NCBI GenBank assembly: GCA_964487745.1
Contig: CAZASG010000003.1
Coordinates: forward strand, 81,511-145,510
DNA length: 64,000 bases
Source of the DNA: Desulfolinea sp964487745
Lineage (GTDB): Bacteria; Chloroflexota; Anaerolineae; Anaerolineales; Villigracilaceae
Direction: 5' to 3'
The notes under the pieces were generated by a model. That model searched no databases. It saw only the letters and a program-made list of their open reading frames with translations, and was not told the DNA's origin. Positions 24,771 through 34,126 of the stretch are shown here, piece by piece (the stretch's first letter is position 1; each line of letters begins with the position of its first letter). Both the position numbers and the translations under genes were made by a program.

Positions 24771-27548
24771 ATGCCCCCAACCCTTTACTTAATTGATGGT
24801 CATGCACTTGCTTATCGCGCTTATTTCGCTTTAAGTGGTGCTAATCCTGATCGTTGGCAAACCTCTTCAGGCGAGCCCACCGCTGGTATTTATGGTTTCG
24901 CCAGTGTTCTTTTGCGCCTGCTCGAAACAGACCGCCCAGATTATATGGCGGTTGCCTTTGATGTTGGTAAGACCTTCCGCGATGAGATTTTCCCGGAATA
25001 TAAAGCCACCCGCGAGAAGATGCCTGACGACCTACGCACGCAGATCGAGCGTATTCGCGAGATGGTGGATACCTTTCATCTCCCCCGCCTTGAAATGGAA
25101 GGTTACGAAGCAGATGACGTTCTTGGCAGTGTTGCAAAACAAGCCTCCTCAGAAGGGTTGGGTGTCAAAATCATCACCGGCGACCGCGACCTACTCCAGC
25201 TTGTGGATGAGCGTATCATTGTCAACCTGCCCGGACGCTCGATGAGTGATGCGCGGGATTATTATCCCGCCGATGTGATCAAGAAGATGGGCGTGCGTGC
25301 CGATCAGGTTGTGGATTTGAAAGCCCTCATGGGCGATAGTTCTGATAATATCCCCGGCGTATATGGGATCGGACAAAAGACAGCCGAGAAACTACTTGGG
25401 GAATATGAGACCCTCGACAATATCTACGCCCATTTGGATGAAATACCGAAACGTTTCCAGACCAAACTTGCTACCGATAAAGAAAAAGCTTACCTGAGCC
25501 AGGACTTGGCGCGCATCCGCACCGACCTGCCTGTGAATTTTGACCTTGAACATGCCCGCACCGATCAGTTGGATGCAGCTGCGACGGTGGCGCTTTTCCG
25601 TGAGCTTGAATTTCATTCACTGACGAATCGCTTGCGCAAGTTGACGCAAGTTGCAGTTGAAGTTCCGGGAACTGCCGAGGGGCAGCTATCCCTTTTCGGT
25701 GGGTCGGAAGCGCCCGTCCTTTCCTCGCCGGGACAAACCGTGTCCATCGCCACGCACGTTATTGACACGCGCGACGCGCTTTTCGCTTTAGTGACAAAGC
25801 TTAAGCAGGCGCAGATGATCGCCGTTGATACGGAGACCACATCCACAGATGAGATGCAGGCGGAAATGGTTGGCATTTCGTTGGCGTTTGAAGAAGGCGA
25901 AGGGTATTACATCCCGACCGGTCACAACGCTGGTGAGCAGCTACCGCTCGATGAAGTGCTGGATGCTCTGCGACCGGCGCTGACAGACCCGAATATCCAG
26001 AAGATCGGGCATAACCTGAAATACGACGTTATCATGCTGGCGCGTTATGGTTTGCAGGTGACGCCGCTTTCTTTCGATACGATGATCGCCGAATGGCTGG
26101 TCGATCCCGGCTCACGCAGTTTGGGTTTGAAGAAGCTGTCTTTTGTAAGGCTTGGCGAGCAGATGATCGAGATCGAAGCTTTGATCGGCTCCGGGAAAAA
26201 GCAGATCAGCATGGCAGAAGTATCCATCGCGGATGCTGCGCCTTATGCGGCTGCCGACGCGGAGATCTGTTTGCGGCTTTATCCGCTCTTGAAAAAAGAC
26301 CTCGAACGCGTGGATGGGATGAAACTTCTCGAAGAGATGGAGATGCCGCTGCTGCGTATTTTGGTGGAGATGGAGATGGCAGGCATTTTGCTGGATGTAC
26401 CTTTCTTCAGCGAGATGTCGGTGCAGTTGGAAACCCGCCTGACCGAGATCGAAAAGGAAGTGACCGGGCTGGTCGGGAAAGCTTTCAATCTCAATTCCAC
26501 GCAGCAGCTTTCGGATGTGCTTTTCGGACGGCTGGGTTTACAGCCCCCTGACCGGACAAGGAAAACCAAAAGCGGACATTATTCCACATCAGCGGCGGTG
26601 CTTGAAGCGATGCGCGGTGTGCATCCGGTTGTGGATTTGATCCTTGAAAACCGTGAGTTGTCAAAGTTGAAATCGACCTATGTGGATGCACTGCCTGCCG
26701 CGATCAACCCTGCGACAGGGCGGGTGCATACTTCTTTTAATCAAACTGGCTCTGTAACAGGTCGTTTGGCGTCGTCGAACCCAAATTTACAGAATATTCC
26801 CATCCGTACGGAGTTGGGGCGGCGCGTGCGAAACGGCTTCATTGCCGCTGATGGGAATCTTTTGTTGGCGGTGGATTATTCGCAGATCGAATTGCGGATC
26901 GTGGCACATATGGCTCAGGACGAGACTATGTTGGCGGCATTCCGTTCGGAGCAGGATATCCATTCCACAACGGCAGCAGCCATCTATAACGTGCGTCTCG
27001 ATGAAGTCACGAAAGAGATGCGTCGTCACGCGAAGGCGGTCAACTTTGGCTTGATCTATGGTATGTCCGCATTTGGTCTGACTCGATCAACCGATCTGAC
27101 TCTGGCAGAATCTGAAGATTTTGTGGCGGCTTATTTTGAAAAATTTCCCGGCGTGAAGCAATATCTTGATAATATTCGCAAGGTCGCTGCCGAGCAGGGT
27201 TATGTCGAAACTCTGCTCGGGCGCAGGAGGTACTTCCCTGCATTGAAGAGTGCGACCAACCAAAATCTGCGTAATCGCGAAGAACGCGAAGCGATCAACG
27301 CGCCCATTCAGGGCACGGCGGCGGATATTATGAAGATTGCCATGCTGCATGTAGCGAAAGCGCTTTCTGAAACCGGATTACGCGGTAAGATGTTGTTACA
27401 AGTCCATGACGAAGTCGTAATTGAGTGTCCACAAAGCGAATTGGATGATACTATTAAGGTTGTTACTACAGCGATGGAAAACGCGTATAAGCTTGATATT
27501 CCGTTGTCCACGGAAGCCCGTTCCGGGTTGACGTGGGGAGACTTGTAA
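24771..27548 (+). CDS. polA: DNA polymerase I
   Basis: This 925-residue enzyme repairs DNA and removes RNA primers. It has a 5'-3' exonuclease domain (1-~290; LIDGHALAYRAYF, EADDVLGS, TGDRDLLQL, GDSSDNIPGV), a 3'-5' proofreading domain with acidic residues intact (VDTETTSTD, NLKYDVIM, YAAADAEICL), and the polymerase domain (DYSQIELRIVAHMA, RRHAKAVNFGLIYGM, LQVHDEVVIE). Length is normal for a three-domain Pol I. No ribosome binding site is obvious before the ATG, so it may be translated by coupling or from a leaderless message. Confidence 0.97.
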   Translation: MPPTLYLIDGHALAYRAYFALSGANPDRWQTSSGEPTAGIYGFASVLLRLLETDRPDYMAVAFDVGKTFRDEIFPEYKATREKMPDDLRTQIERIREMVDTFHLPRLEMEGYEADDVLGSVAKQASSEGLGVKIITGDRDLLQLVDERIIVNLPGRSMSDARDYYPADVIKKMGVRADQVVDLKALMGDSSDNIPGVYGIGQKTAEKLLGEYETLDNIYAHLDEIPKRFQTKLATDKEKAYLSQDLARIRTDLPVNFDLEHARTDQLDAAATVALFRELEFHSLTNRLRKLTQVAVEVPGTAEGQLSLFGGSEAPVLSSPGQTVSIATHVIDTRDALFALVTKLKQAQMIAVDTETTSTDEMQAEMVGISLAFEEGEGYYIPTGHNAGEQLPLDEVLDALRPALTDPNIQKIGHNLKYDVIMLARYGLQVTPLSFDTMIAEWLVDPGSRSLGLKKLSFVRLGEQMIEIEALIGSGKKQISMAEVSIADAAPYAAADAEICLRLYPLLKKDLERVDGMKLLEEMEMPLLRILVEMEMAGILLDVPFFSEMSVQLETRLTEIEKEVTGLVGKAFNLNSTQQLSDVLFGRLGLQPPDRTRKTKSGHYSTSAAVLEAMRGVHPVVDLILENRELSKLKSTYVDALPAAINPATGRVHTSFNQTGSVTGRLASSNPNLQNIPIRTELGRRVRNGFIAADGNLLLAVDYSQIELRIVAHMAQDETMLAAFRSEQDIHSTTAAAIYNVRLDEVTKEMRRHAKAVNFGLIYGMSAFGLTRSTDLTLAESEDFVAAYFEKFPGVKQYLDNIRKVAAEQGYVETLLGRRRYFPALKSATNQNLRNREEREAINAPIQGTAADIMKIAMLHVAKALSETGLRGKMLLQVHDEVVIECPQSELDDTIKVVTTAMENAYKLDIPLSTEARSGLTWGDL

Positions 27549-27573
27549 AGATCGAAAAGGTGAGATCGATTTC

Positions 27574-29889
27574 ATGACAGGACGTGAAGATCTTTTTCAA
27601 AAAGCGATGAACGACGGGCACTCCGCAGCTTGGGATCAGTTGTGGAGCAAAGCGGCAGCATCTTATCGTGCTGCGCTAACGGAAATTCCCGATCATCCCA
27701 AGGCTTTATCGAGCCTGGGGTTGGCGTTGTATCAAATGCAAGAGTTTGAAGAAGCCTTGCAGATCTATCGTCGTTTGGCTGAAGTCTCTCCCGATGATCC
27801 GCTTCCCTTTGAAAAACTGGCACAACTTTGCGAGCGTTTGGGGAATTTGAAAGATGCTGTCGAAGCAGCCGTTAAGGCTGCCGATCTTTATCTCAACCAG
27901 AAGGATGTTGAAAAAGCAATTGAAAACTGGTCACGGGTGACGCAGCTCAATCCCGAGCATGTTTTGGCGCATTCCCGCCTGGCATTGGTACATGAAAGAT
28001 TAGGTCATCAGCAGCAGGCTGTCACAGAATATCTTGCGTTGGCGAGCCTTATGCAGCGTTCTGGCAAGTTGGATAAGGCGGGGGAACTCGTTACTCGTGC
28101 GCTAAAGATCATGCCGGGGAATCAAACAGCCCAGCAGGCGCAGGTTCTGTTGAATACCGGTCAGCTTTTACCGAAACCCATCCGCCCGAAGGGGGGCACA
28201 GGTCCCATTCGGATGGCGCAAGTTAAGCAGCTTAGTGGGCCAGAGGAAGAAGTGTCCAGCAGACACGATCCCATCGGTGAAGCACGTCAAAAAGCGCTTA
28301 TGCTCTTGGCGGAGATCCTTTTCGATTTTTCCGATGATAGTGATCCACAGCAAGACAAGAAAGGTTTGCAAGCGATCATGCACGGTACAGGACAACTTTC
28401 TGTGCAGAGGGTGGCGCAAACCAAGATCGTGATGCATTTAGGGCAAGCGATTGACGCTCAATCCAAGAATCAGAATGAGCTTGCTGCCGATGAATTAGCC
28501 CATGCACTGCTGGCAGGATTTGAACACCCCGCTCTCTATTTCAATTTAGGGATGCTTCGCTCGAAAGGTGAACGCCTCGAGAGCGCGATGCGTCATCTTC
28601 AACACGCAGTAAAACATACGGATTTTGGGCTTGCTGCCCGTCTACTGATCGGACAGATCTTGAAGAGTCTCGGGCGCTTTTCCGAGGCAGCTGCTGAATA
28701 CCTGGAAGCTTTGAAGTTGGCTGATGCGATGCTTGTGCCCGAGGCCCAGGTCGATTCCTTACGACAACTCTATGAACCGTTAATCGAAGCACAAGCTGGC
28801 GAAGAAGATGAAAAAGTACACGTTCGCCTTTGTGAAAACATTGAGCAAATGCTCATGCGCACAGATTGGCGTGAACATTTGCGTAAAGCTCGTGAAGAAC
28901 TTCCTGAGTCGGATGGCGATGTGCCGCTGCCGCTGGCAGAAATTCTTATCCAGGCACAAAGCGGACAGGTGTTAGGGGCAATGTCACGTGTCCACGAGCT
29001 GGCACGACAGGGTCATATGCGTTCCGCTATGGATGAAGCTTTCCAAGCGATCACGTATGCCCCCACCTATCTTCCCCTTCACTCATTGATCGGTGACCTG
29101 CTCATTCAAGATGGTCGGAATGAAGACGCAATAGCGAAATATGATATGGTGGCGGAAGCATATAGCGTTCGTGGAGAAGCTAATCAATCGACGGTCTTTT
29201 TGCGCAAGATCATCAAAATTTCGCCAATGGATCTTTCGTCCCGCACAAAATTGATCGATCAATTGACTGCGCGGGGACAAACAGATGATGCGATCCGTGA
29301 ATATCTCAATCTAGCGGATATTTACTATCGCCTTGCCGAATTGGATATGGCGCGGAAAACTTATACAACCGCACTCCGTGCTGCCCAGCAGGGGAAATCG
29401 GAGCGCTCATGGAATGTACATATCTTGCAGCGTATGGCAGATATTGATATGCAGCGTCTCGATTGGAAACGTGCCTTACGCGTCTTTGAACAGATTCGCA
29501 CTCTGCGCCCAGATGATAGCGGTGTCCGAAGAAGTCTTGTCGACTTGAACCTGAAGATGGCGAATAAGGCGCAGGCATTGAAAGAACTGGATAATTATCT
29601 GGGATACCTTGAAGAGAATCCTTCTGAAGATAGCGATATTGTTGCCCTGCTGGCAGAGTTGCTGACCGACCACCCATCTCTTGGTGAGTTGCACCAAGCA
29701 CTTGCAGAGCAATATCGTGTGCAAGGGAAGAAGGAAGATGCGATTAAGAAATTTGATCGTGCGGCAGAAGCCTTCCTGGAAGCTGGCGACAAAGAAGCCG
29801 CAACCCAGGCTATTACCATGCTTTTGAGCATGGGGCCACCAAACGTCGAAGAATATCAACGGGTTTTGGCAGATATTCAATCGGAATAA
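27574..29889 (+). CDS. Large TPR-repeat protein
   Basis: The 771-residue protein is built of many TPR-like helical pairs. Clear ones include KALSSLGLALYQMQEFEEA, ALYFNLGMLRSKGERLESA, and AQTDDAIREYLNLADIYYRL-type repeats. No signal peptide, membrane helix or enzymatic domain is seen, so it is likely a cytoplasmic scaffold. It starts 26 bases after polA on the same strand, suggesting co-transcription with polA and the receiver-Y1 gene. Its partner is unknown, and the neighbouring signalling fusion is a candidate. Confidence 0.8.
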   Translation: MTGREDLFQKAMNDGHSAAWDQLWSKAAASYRAALTEIPDHPKALSSLGLALYQMQEFEEALQIYRRLAEVSPDDPLPFEKLAQLCERLGNLKDAVEAAVKAADLYLNQKDVEKAIENWSRVTQLNPEHVLAHSRLALVHERLGHQQQAVTEYLALASLMQRSGKLDKAGELVTRALKIMPGNQTAQQAQVLLNTGQLLPKPIRPKGGTGPIRMAQVKQLSGPEEEVSSRHDPIGEARQKALMLLAEILFDFSDDSDPQQDKKGLQAIMHGTGQLSVQRVAQTKIVMHLGQAIDAQSKNQNELAADELAHALLAGFEHPALYFNLGMLRSKGERLESAMRHLQHAVKHTDFGLAARLLIGQILKSLGRFSEAAAEYLEALKLADAMLVPEAQVDSLRQLYEPLIEAQAGEEDEKVHVRLCENIEQMLMRTDWREHLRKAREELPESDGDVPLPLAEILIQAQSGQVLGAMSRVHELARQGHMRSAMDEAFQAITYAPTYLPLHSLIGDLLIQDGRNEDAIAKYDMVAEAYSVRGEANQSTVFLRKIIKISPMDLSSRTKLIDQLTARGQTDDAIREYLNLADIYYRLAELDMARKTYTTALRAAQQGKSERSWNVHILQRMADIDMQRLDWKRALRVFEQIRTLRPDDSGVRRSLVDLNLKMANKAQALKELDNYLGYLEENPSEDSDIVALLAELLTDHPSLGELHQALAEQYRVQGKKEDAIKKFDRAAEAFLEAGDKEAATQAITMLLSMGPPNVEEYQRVLADIQSE

Positions 29890-29921
29890 ATACCTAAAAT
29901 AAGTGTTTGAAGAAAATAATT

Positions 29922-29953
29922 GCCGTCAAGTTTTCAAAACTTGGCGGCTCTTT
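29922..29953 (+). terminator. Intrinsic terminator after the TPR gene
   Basis: GCCGTCAAGTTT and AAACTTGGCGGC form a 12-bp stem with one G-U pair, followed by CTCTTTCT. It argues against the aldolase gene beginning upstream of 29974. Confidence 0.75.
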
Positions 29954-29973
29954 CTGTAGATAGAAAAGGAAAA

Positions 29974-30630
29974 ATGATGAAAGTCAAAGAAAGCTATAAG
30001 GAAATTGTTGTAAGTGCAGGTCGGACTATGCTGGAAGAAGGTCTTACAGTGGGCACATGGGGCAATATCAGTGTGCGCGACTCCGAAACGAACTTGGTCT
30101 ATATCAGCCCCAGTGGTATGGATTATCGCGAAATTGCCATAGGTGATATTGTCGTGCTTGATATTGAAACAAATGTCGTAGATGGCAAACGTGTCCCCTC
30201 CATTGAAAAGGAAACACATCTTGCCCTTTACCGCTCCCGTAAAGATGTGAACGCTGTTGTTCACACTCATCCGCTTTATTCCACAGTTCTGGGTGTAAAT
30301 ATGATGGAATTACCCGCTGTGAGCGAAGATTTTGCCCAGCTTGTTGGTGATAAGATCATTTGCTCAATATATGCCTTGCCTGGGACGAAAGAACTCGGCG
30401 AGAACGTCGCTGCAGGTTTGGGTGCAGAAAGGAACGCGGTCTTGTTGCCAAATCACGGCACAGTTTGTGTGGGGGAAGATATGAAAACCGCCCTCACCGT
30501 TTGCCATGTGGTCGAAAAATCTGCACATATCTACATAATGGCCCTCAGCATCGGTACGCCCCATCTAATCTCGGCGGAAGATATCAAGGCCATGCAGGAT
30601 TACAAAAAGAACCATTACGGGCAGCGCTAG
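29974..30630 (+). CDS. Class II aldolase/adducin family protein (fuculose-phosphate aldolase-like)
   Basis: This 218-residue zinc enzyme would cleave or epimerise a sugar phosphate. The zinc histidines lie in AVVHTHPLYS and LLPNHGTV, and the catalytic acid is in IEKETHLALY. N-terminal motifs TVGTWGNISVRD and YISPSGMDYREI match the family. I chose ATG 29974 because AAAGGA precedes it. An ATG 18 codons earlier (29920) would read through a terminator stem. Members include L-fuculose-1-phosphate aldolase, ribulose-5-phosphate 4-epimerase and methylthioribulose-1-phosphate dehydratase. The substrate is undecided. Confidence 0.88.
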   Translation: MMKVKESYKEIVVSAGRTMLEEGLTVGTWGNISVRDSETNLVYISPSGMDYREIAIGDIVVLDIETNVVDGKRVPSIEKETHLALYRSRKDVNAVVHTHPLYSTVLGVNMMELPAVSEDFAQLVGDKIICSIYALPGTKELGENVAAGLGAERNAVLLPNHGTVCVGEDMKTALTVCHVVEKSAHIYIMALSIGTPHLISAEDIKAMQDYKKNHYGQR

Positions 30631-30645
30631 ATAATCTCTTTCTGG

Positions 30646-30651
30646 TAAACT
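30646..30651 (+). promoter_or_regulatory. Candidate -10 TAAACT six bases before the C39 gene
   Basis: TGGTAAACTC at 30643-30652 matches the -10 region of the metK promoter, and ATG follows at 30658. No good -35 is visible. It would produce a leaderless message. Confidence 0.4.
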
Positions 30652-30657
30652 CTCGCT

Positions 30658-31881
30658 ATGACAAAAAAGAAAATCCTGCTTGCCTTTCTATCCTTTTTTT
30701 TGTTGGGAGCGCTGTCTTTGCTTGTTCCGCGCGTGCGTTCGGCGCTTTCCTGGCGTATTGAAAAGGCGAGTCTATACATCAAAAACGTGATTGATCCGCC
30801 TGAGCCGGTGCCAACTGCGTTGCCCTTTACGCCTGTGCCCTCGCCTACGCAGCTTGTCGAAGCCACGGCGACGAAAACCCCTGTCGTCGAGTCTTCGACA
30901 CCCACAGCGACCAGCGTTCTTCTTCCGGCGCAGGTTTCCCTCCCAAGCCCGCCTTACGAGCAGCAAACCCCCAATAATTGTGGTCCCGCCACTCTTTCGA
31001 TGGCGCTCCATCTCTATGGTTGGGAAGGCGATCAGGAGGATATTGGCGATCAAGTCAAACCTGTCTTGCAGGATCGCAACGTCAACCCTGAAGAGCTGGC
31101 ATATTACGTCCGCAATTTTGCAGGCTGGCTCAACATCGGTTATCGCGTAGGCGGCGATATTGAAATGCTCAAAAAGCTTCTCGCTGCCAACTATCCCGTT
31201 ATTGTTGAAAGCGTGACCAGTCTTGACCCGAACGATGCCCTTGGTCCCACCGATGATCTTTGGGCGGCGCATTATCTCTTGCTGACAGGATACGATGATG
31301 CAACGGAGAGCTTCACTACTCAGGATTCTTATCACGGTTCGGATATGACGATCTCGTATGGGCAATTGGAAGAAGAGTGGAAACCCTTCAACAATCTTTA
31401 CATGGTTATCTACTCCCCTGAAGACGAAAGCGAACTTGTTAATCTGCTTGCTGCCGATTGGGACCCGGATGCCAATCGTGAACGTGCTCTCGCCAATGCC
31501 CGTGCCCAAACGGAAGCTAACCCCGAAGATGCCTATGCCTGGTTCAACCTCGGCAGTGACCTAGTCTACTTTGAAGAATATCAGGAAGCCAGCCTTGCCT
31601 ACGATAAGGCACGCGAACTTGGCTTACCCTTGCGCATGTTTCGTTACCAGTTCGGTCCATTTTGGGCCTACTTTCACGCGGACCGCATCGACGAACTGAT
31701 TCTGCTCACCGATTACGCTCGTGGTATCACGATCATGTCTGAAGAAACTTGGTTCTGGTATGGATGGGGGCTTTATCGTCAGAATGACTTTGAAGGTGCC
31801 AAAGCCGCTTGGGAGAAGGCGATTTCGATCAACCCTTCATCATATGCAGATGCATACGGCGCACTACCATATGTACAGTGA
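30658..31881 (+). CDS. C39-type peptidase-like protein with TPR C-terminus
   Basis: The 407-residue protein has a positively charged N-terminus and one hydrophobic segment (~8-22), so it is exported or anchored. A Pro/Thr-rich linker follows. A C39-like papain-fold domain (~100-260) carries NNCGPATLSMAL (C108), AHYLLLTGYDD (His) and TTQDSYHG (Asp), so the catalytic triad looks complete. The C-terminal third has TPR-like repeats (AYAWFNLGSDLVYFEEYQEA). C39 peptidases cleave double-glycine leaders in exporters, but free C39-like proteins without an ABC domain are often of unknown function. No bacteriocin gene is visible. Confidence 0.8.
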   Translation: MTKKKILLAFLSFFLLGALSLLVPRVRSALSWRIEKASLYIKNVIDPPEPVPTALPFTPVPSPTQLVEATATKTPVVESSTPTATSVLLPAQVSLPSPPYEQQTPNNCGPATLSMALHLYGWEGDQEDIGDQVKPVLQDRNVNPEELAYYVRNFAGWLNIGYRVGGDIEMLKKLLAANYPVIVESVTSLDPNDALGPTDDLWAAHYLLLTGYDDATESFTTQDSYHGSDMTISYGQLEEEWKPFNNLYMVIYSPEDESELVNLLAADWDPDANRERALANARAQTEANPEDAYAWFNLGSDLVYFEEYQEASLAYDKARELGLPLRMFRYQFGPFWAYFHADRIDELILLTDYARGITIMSEETWFWYGWGLYRQNDFEGAKAAWEKAISINPSSYADAYGALPYVQ

Positions 31882-31882
31882 A

Positions 31883-31920
31883 AAAAACTTCCGAGAGTTA
31901 ATTTCTCGGAAGTTTTTTTT
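31883..31920. terminator. Bidirectional terminator between the C39 and response regulator genes
   Basis: ACTTCCGAGA and TCTCGGAAGT pair across a 6-base loop with A and T runs on both sides. It overlaps the last base of the convergent regulator gene. The stem core ACTTCCGAG also occurs in the plsY terminator. Confidence 0.88.
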
Positions 31921-32606
31921 CAGTCTTCTCGGAAACTATAGCCACCCGGCGATGTCTGGATCAAATACTCGCGCTCCTTCCCGAGCTTTTTTCGCAAACG
32001 ATAGATCACGTTTTTGAGTGCAACGAGATCGCTTTCACCGGCGCTGCCCCAAACAGAAAGAATGATCTCCTCGTTGGTGAAAACATATCCGGGGCGATTC
32101 ATTAAAAAACGCAAAAGCCGAAACTCAAGATTTGTAAGACTGATTTTTTCCCCATCGGGGATCAAAGCAAGACGACGAGCAGGATCAAGTTGAAGTTTGG
32201 ATGGTGTAGCAGGTGAAAGCAAGGATGTAGTGCCCCGACGTGACCAAGCTGTGATTTTTGCCAAAAAAATGGCAGGACTGACCGGCTTCACAATACACTC
32301 ATCCACACCGGCAGTATATGCTTCAAGAATTTCTGTCTCATGGTGGGCGGGTAAGAAAAGAAGGATGGGGGTTGCGCTTAGTGCACGATATTTTTTAACA
32401 AGAGTAATTCTTTCAGTGTGAGGAACATTGACATCGATGACAATCAAGTCGGGCATGCTTTCTGGGGCCCGGTCAAGTGCCCGCTGCACTGACGTCTCAA
32501 TGATGGCATTCAAGCCTTTCTCGCGGATCATATATCCAAGAAGAGGGGCGGTTTCATTTTGGTCGCAAATAATAAGTACGCGGATGGTTTTAGGCGTTGA
32601 GGTCAT
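31920..32606 (-). CDS. OmpR-type response regulator
   Basis: The 228-residue protein has a receiver domain (1-~120) with phospho-acceptor in LIVIDVNVP and lysine in CIVKPVSP. The N-terminal acidic region is weak (VLIICDQNET). A winged-helix DNA-binding domain of the OmpR/PhoB type follows (~135-228; LTNLEFRLLRFLMNRPGYV, NVIYRLRKKLG, TSPGGYSF). No kinase gene is adjacent, so it is an orphan. The divergent formylglycine-generating-enzyme-like lipoprotein gene could be a target. Confidence 0.88.
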   Translation of the reverse strand: MTSTPKTIRVLIICDQNETAPLLGYMIREKGLNAIIETSVQRALDRAPESMPDLIVIDVNVPHTERITLVKKYRALSATPILLFLPAHHETEILEAYTAGVDECIVKPVSPAIFLAKITAWSRRGTTSLLSPATPSKLQLDPARRLALIPDGEKISLTNLEFRLLRFLMNRPGYVFTNEEIILSVWGSAGESDLVALKNVIYRLRKKLGKEREYLIQTSPGGYSFRED

Positions 32607-32680
32607 ATCTTTTTTGTACCTTGGTTGAAGTGATAAAACTCAATATTTGATATTATAAAGTATGTGGTCGCAAAAAATCG

Positions 32681-32698
32681 CAATTTGACACCAAATTG
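32681..32698. promoter_or_regulatory. Inverted repeat CAATTTG-N4-CAAATTG
   Basis: A perfect 7-bp inverted repeat lies in the 174-base gap between the divergent regulator and lipoprotein genes. It could be an operator for the OmpR-type regulator, but direct repeats are more usual for that family. A TATTATAAAG stretch lies nearby at 32651. Confidence 0.3.
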
Positions 32699-32780
32699 TG
32701 ACCATTGGGTGATAACAAAAAAAAAGCCACGCCGATATACTCTGCATAGATTTGAAAAACAACCGTTAAGGAGAACTGAA

Positions 32781-33734
32781 ATGAAAAAACTATTCCCTGT
32801 TATTATGGCGATGATGCTTTTTGTCAGTGCCTGTGGCGCAATTGGACAAAATGCTGAACCCACCCCCATTCCGATTGCAGAAGCCTTTCCCACTGCTACG
32901 CCTGTTCCGCTGAACCCGACTGCCAAACCTGAAAATGCTGGCTCTACTGACGCAGGCTCAGAGCGTGTTTCACCGGTAGATGGCATGGTGCAGGTTTTCA
33001 TTCCTGAAGGAAGCTTCCGCATGGGTGCGCTTGATGCTAAAGCTGAAGATGATGAGCGACCAGATCACATGGTTTCGATGTCTGCTTTTTGGATGGACAA
33101 ACTTGAAGTTACCAATGCTATGTATATGCTTTGTGTACAAGCAGGTGCTTGTGAGCCGCCAGATTTCTTCCGCTCTGAAAAACACCAGAAATACTTCAAT
33201 ACCGAAGAGTATGCTGATTATCCCGTCATTTACGTGACTTGGGGTGACGCTACTGATTATTGCACTTGGGCAGGCAAACGTCTTCCGACTGAAGCTGAGT
33301 GGGAATATGCGGCCCGTGGCAATGACTTCCGTACCTTCCCGTGGGGCGATGAACGTCCTGATACCTCACGTGCTAACTTTGATCGCAAGATCAATGATGT
33401 TGCTCGTGTAGGCAGCTTCCCGGCAGGTGCCAGCCCCTTTGGCGTACTGGATATGTCGGGCAATGTTTGGGAGTGGGTCTCTGATTTCTATGATCCTGAT
33501 TATTACTCCCTTGCCGTTGCAGCAAACCCCACTGGACCTTTAGCTGCTCTCGGCGGAATTACTCAACGACGTGTTATTCGCGGTGGTTCTTATCAGGATG
33601 TAGAGAAAGATATCCGTCTTTCCAATCGTGGATATGCTAGTGGACCAAATCCGGACGCCAATGATATGGATTCTCCTGAATTCCACGGCGAATCTTCCCC
33701 CAAGATCGGTTTCCGCTGTGCTTCAGATAACTAA
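32781..33734 (+). CDS. Lipoprotein with formylglycine-generating enzyme (SUMF1)-like domain
   Basis: The 317-residue protein has a lipoprotein signal peptide (MKKLFPVIMAMMLFVSAC, lipid cysteine 18), a Pro/Thr-rich linker, and a full FGE-sulfatase-type domain (~75-315): IPEGSFRMG, DERPDHMVSMSAFWMDKLEVT, PVIYVTWGDATDYCTWAGKRLPTEAEWE-type core, GNVWEWVSDFY, RRVIRGGSYQD, IGFRC. Family members oxidise a cysteine in sulfatases or serve as C-type-lectin-like binding modules. With no sulfatase nearby, the role is open. The start at 32781 has AAGGAG. An upstream in-frame ATG (32664) would hide the signal peptide. Confidence 0.88.
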   Translation: MKKLFPVIMAMMLFVSACGAIGQNAEPTPIPIAEAFPTATPVPLNPTAKPENAGSTDAGSERVSPVDGMVQVFIPEGSFRMGALDAKAEDDERPDHMVSMSAFWMDKLEVTNAMYMLCVQAGACEPPDFFRSEKHQKYFNTEEYADYPVIYVTWGDATDYCTWAGKRLPTEAEWEYAARGNDFRTFPWGDERPDTSRANFDRKINDVARVGSFPAGASPFGVLDMSGNVWEWVSDFYDPDYYSLAVAANPTGPLAALGGITQRRVIRGGSYQDVEKDIRLSNRGYASGPNPDANDMDSPEFHGESSPKIGFRCASDN

Positions 33735-33790
33735 TCTGGTACCGGTATAAGAACATTGTTTGGTAGAGAAGTTCTTTATTGAGCTCTCCC

Positions 33791-33825
33791 CATCAGCCCC
33801 AAATCAATTAGATTTGGGGCTGATG
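33791..33825 (+). terminator. Terminator-like hairpin after the FGE-like gene
   Basis: CATCAGCCCCAAATC and GATTTGGGGCTGATG form a perfect 15-bp stem with loop AATTA. The following T tract is short (ATTTAA). Confidence 0.75.
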
Positions 33826-33875
33826 ATTTAACGGAAGCAAGCCAAAAGCACGCTCGTTTCGCCCCGTCCCAAAAG

Positions 33876-33904
33876 TTGACTAGTTTTATCCGCTATGGTA
33901 AACT
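33876..33904 (+). promoter_or_regulatory. metK promoter TTGACT-N17-TAAACT
   Basis: A near-consensus -35 (33876-33881) and -10 (33899-33904) with 17-base spacing lie just before the SAM riboswitch. Transcription would begin near 33911. Confidence 0.75.
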
Positions 33905-33935
33905 CCCGCCACAATTCAACAGCCCCATAACGGCA

Positions 33936-34049
33936 ACTCTTATCCAGAGAGGCGGAGGGACCGGCCCTTTGAAGCCTCGGCAACCTGATTTTTTATTTCT
34001 AAAACTAAGGTGCCAAATCCGGCAGTGAAAATTCTGGAAGATGAGAGGG
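33936..34049 (+). ncRNA. SAM-I riboswitch (S box)
   Basis: The conserved S-box parts are in order. P1 pairs CTCTTATC with GATGAGAG. AGAGGCGGAGGGACCGGCCC and GAAGCCTCGGCAACC follow, then AAGGTGCCAAATCC. This RNA binds S-adenosylmethionine and represses genes for methionine or SAM supply. Here it precedes metK, and a hairpin terminator at 34075 follows as the expression platform. Confidence 0.96.
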
Positions 34050-34074
34050 CAGCCGAGCAATCTTTTTGCGCAAG

Positions 34075-34105
34075 ATGCCCTTTCGATTTGACGAAGGGGC
34101 ATTTT
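34075..34105 (+). terminator. Riboswitch expression-platform terminator
   Basis: ATGCCCTTTCG and CGAAGGGGCAT form an 11-bp stem (one G-U) with loop ATTTGA and a TTTTC tail. SAM binding should favour this hairpin and stop transcription before metK. Confidence 0.85.
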
Positions 34106-34126
34106 CATTACACGAGGTGAAAAAAT

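Noticed and set aside
29920..29973. Upstream ATG for the class II aldolase
   Set aside because: These codons lie in a terminator stem, and AAAGGA precedes the ATG at 29974.
32664..32780. Upstream extension of the FGE-like lipoprotein
   Set aside because: It would bury the lipoprotein signal peptide, and AAGGAG precedes ATG 32781.
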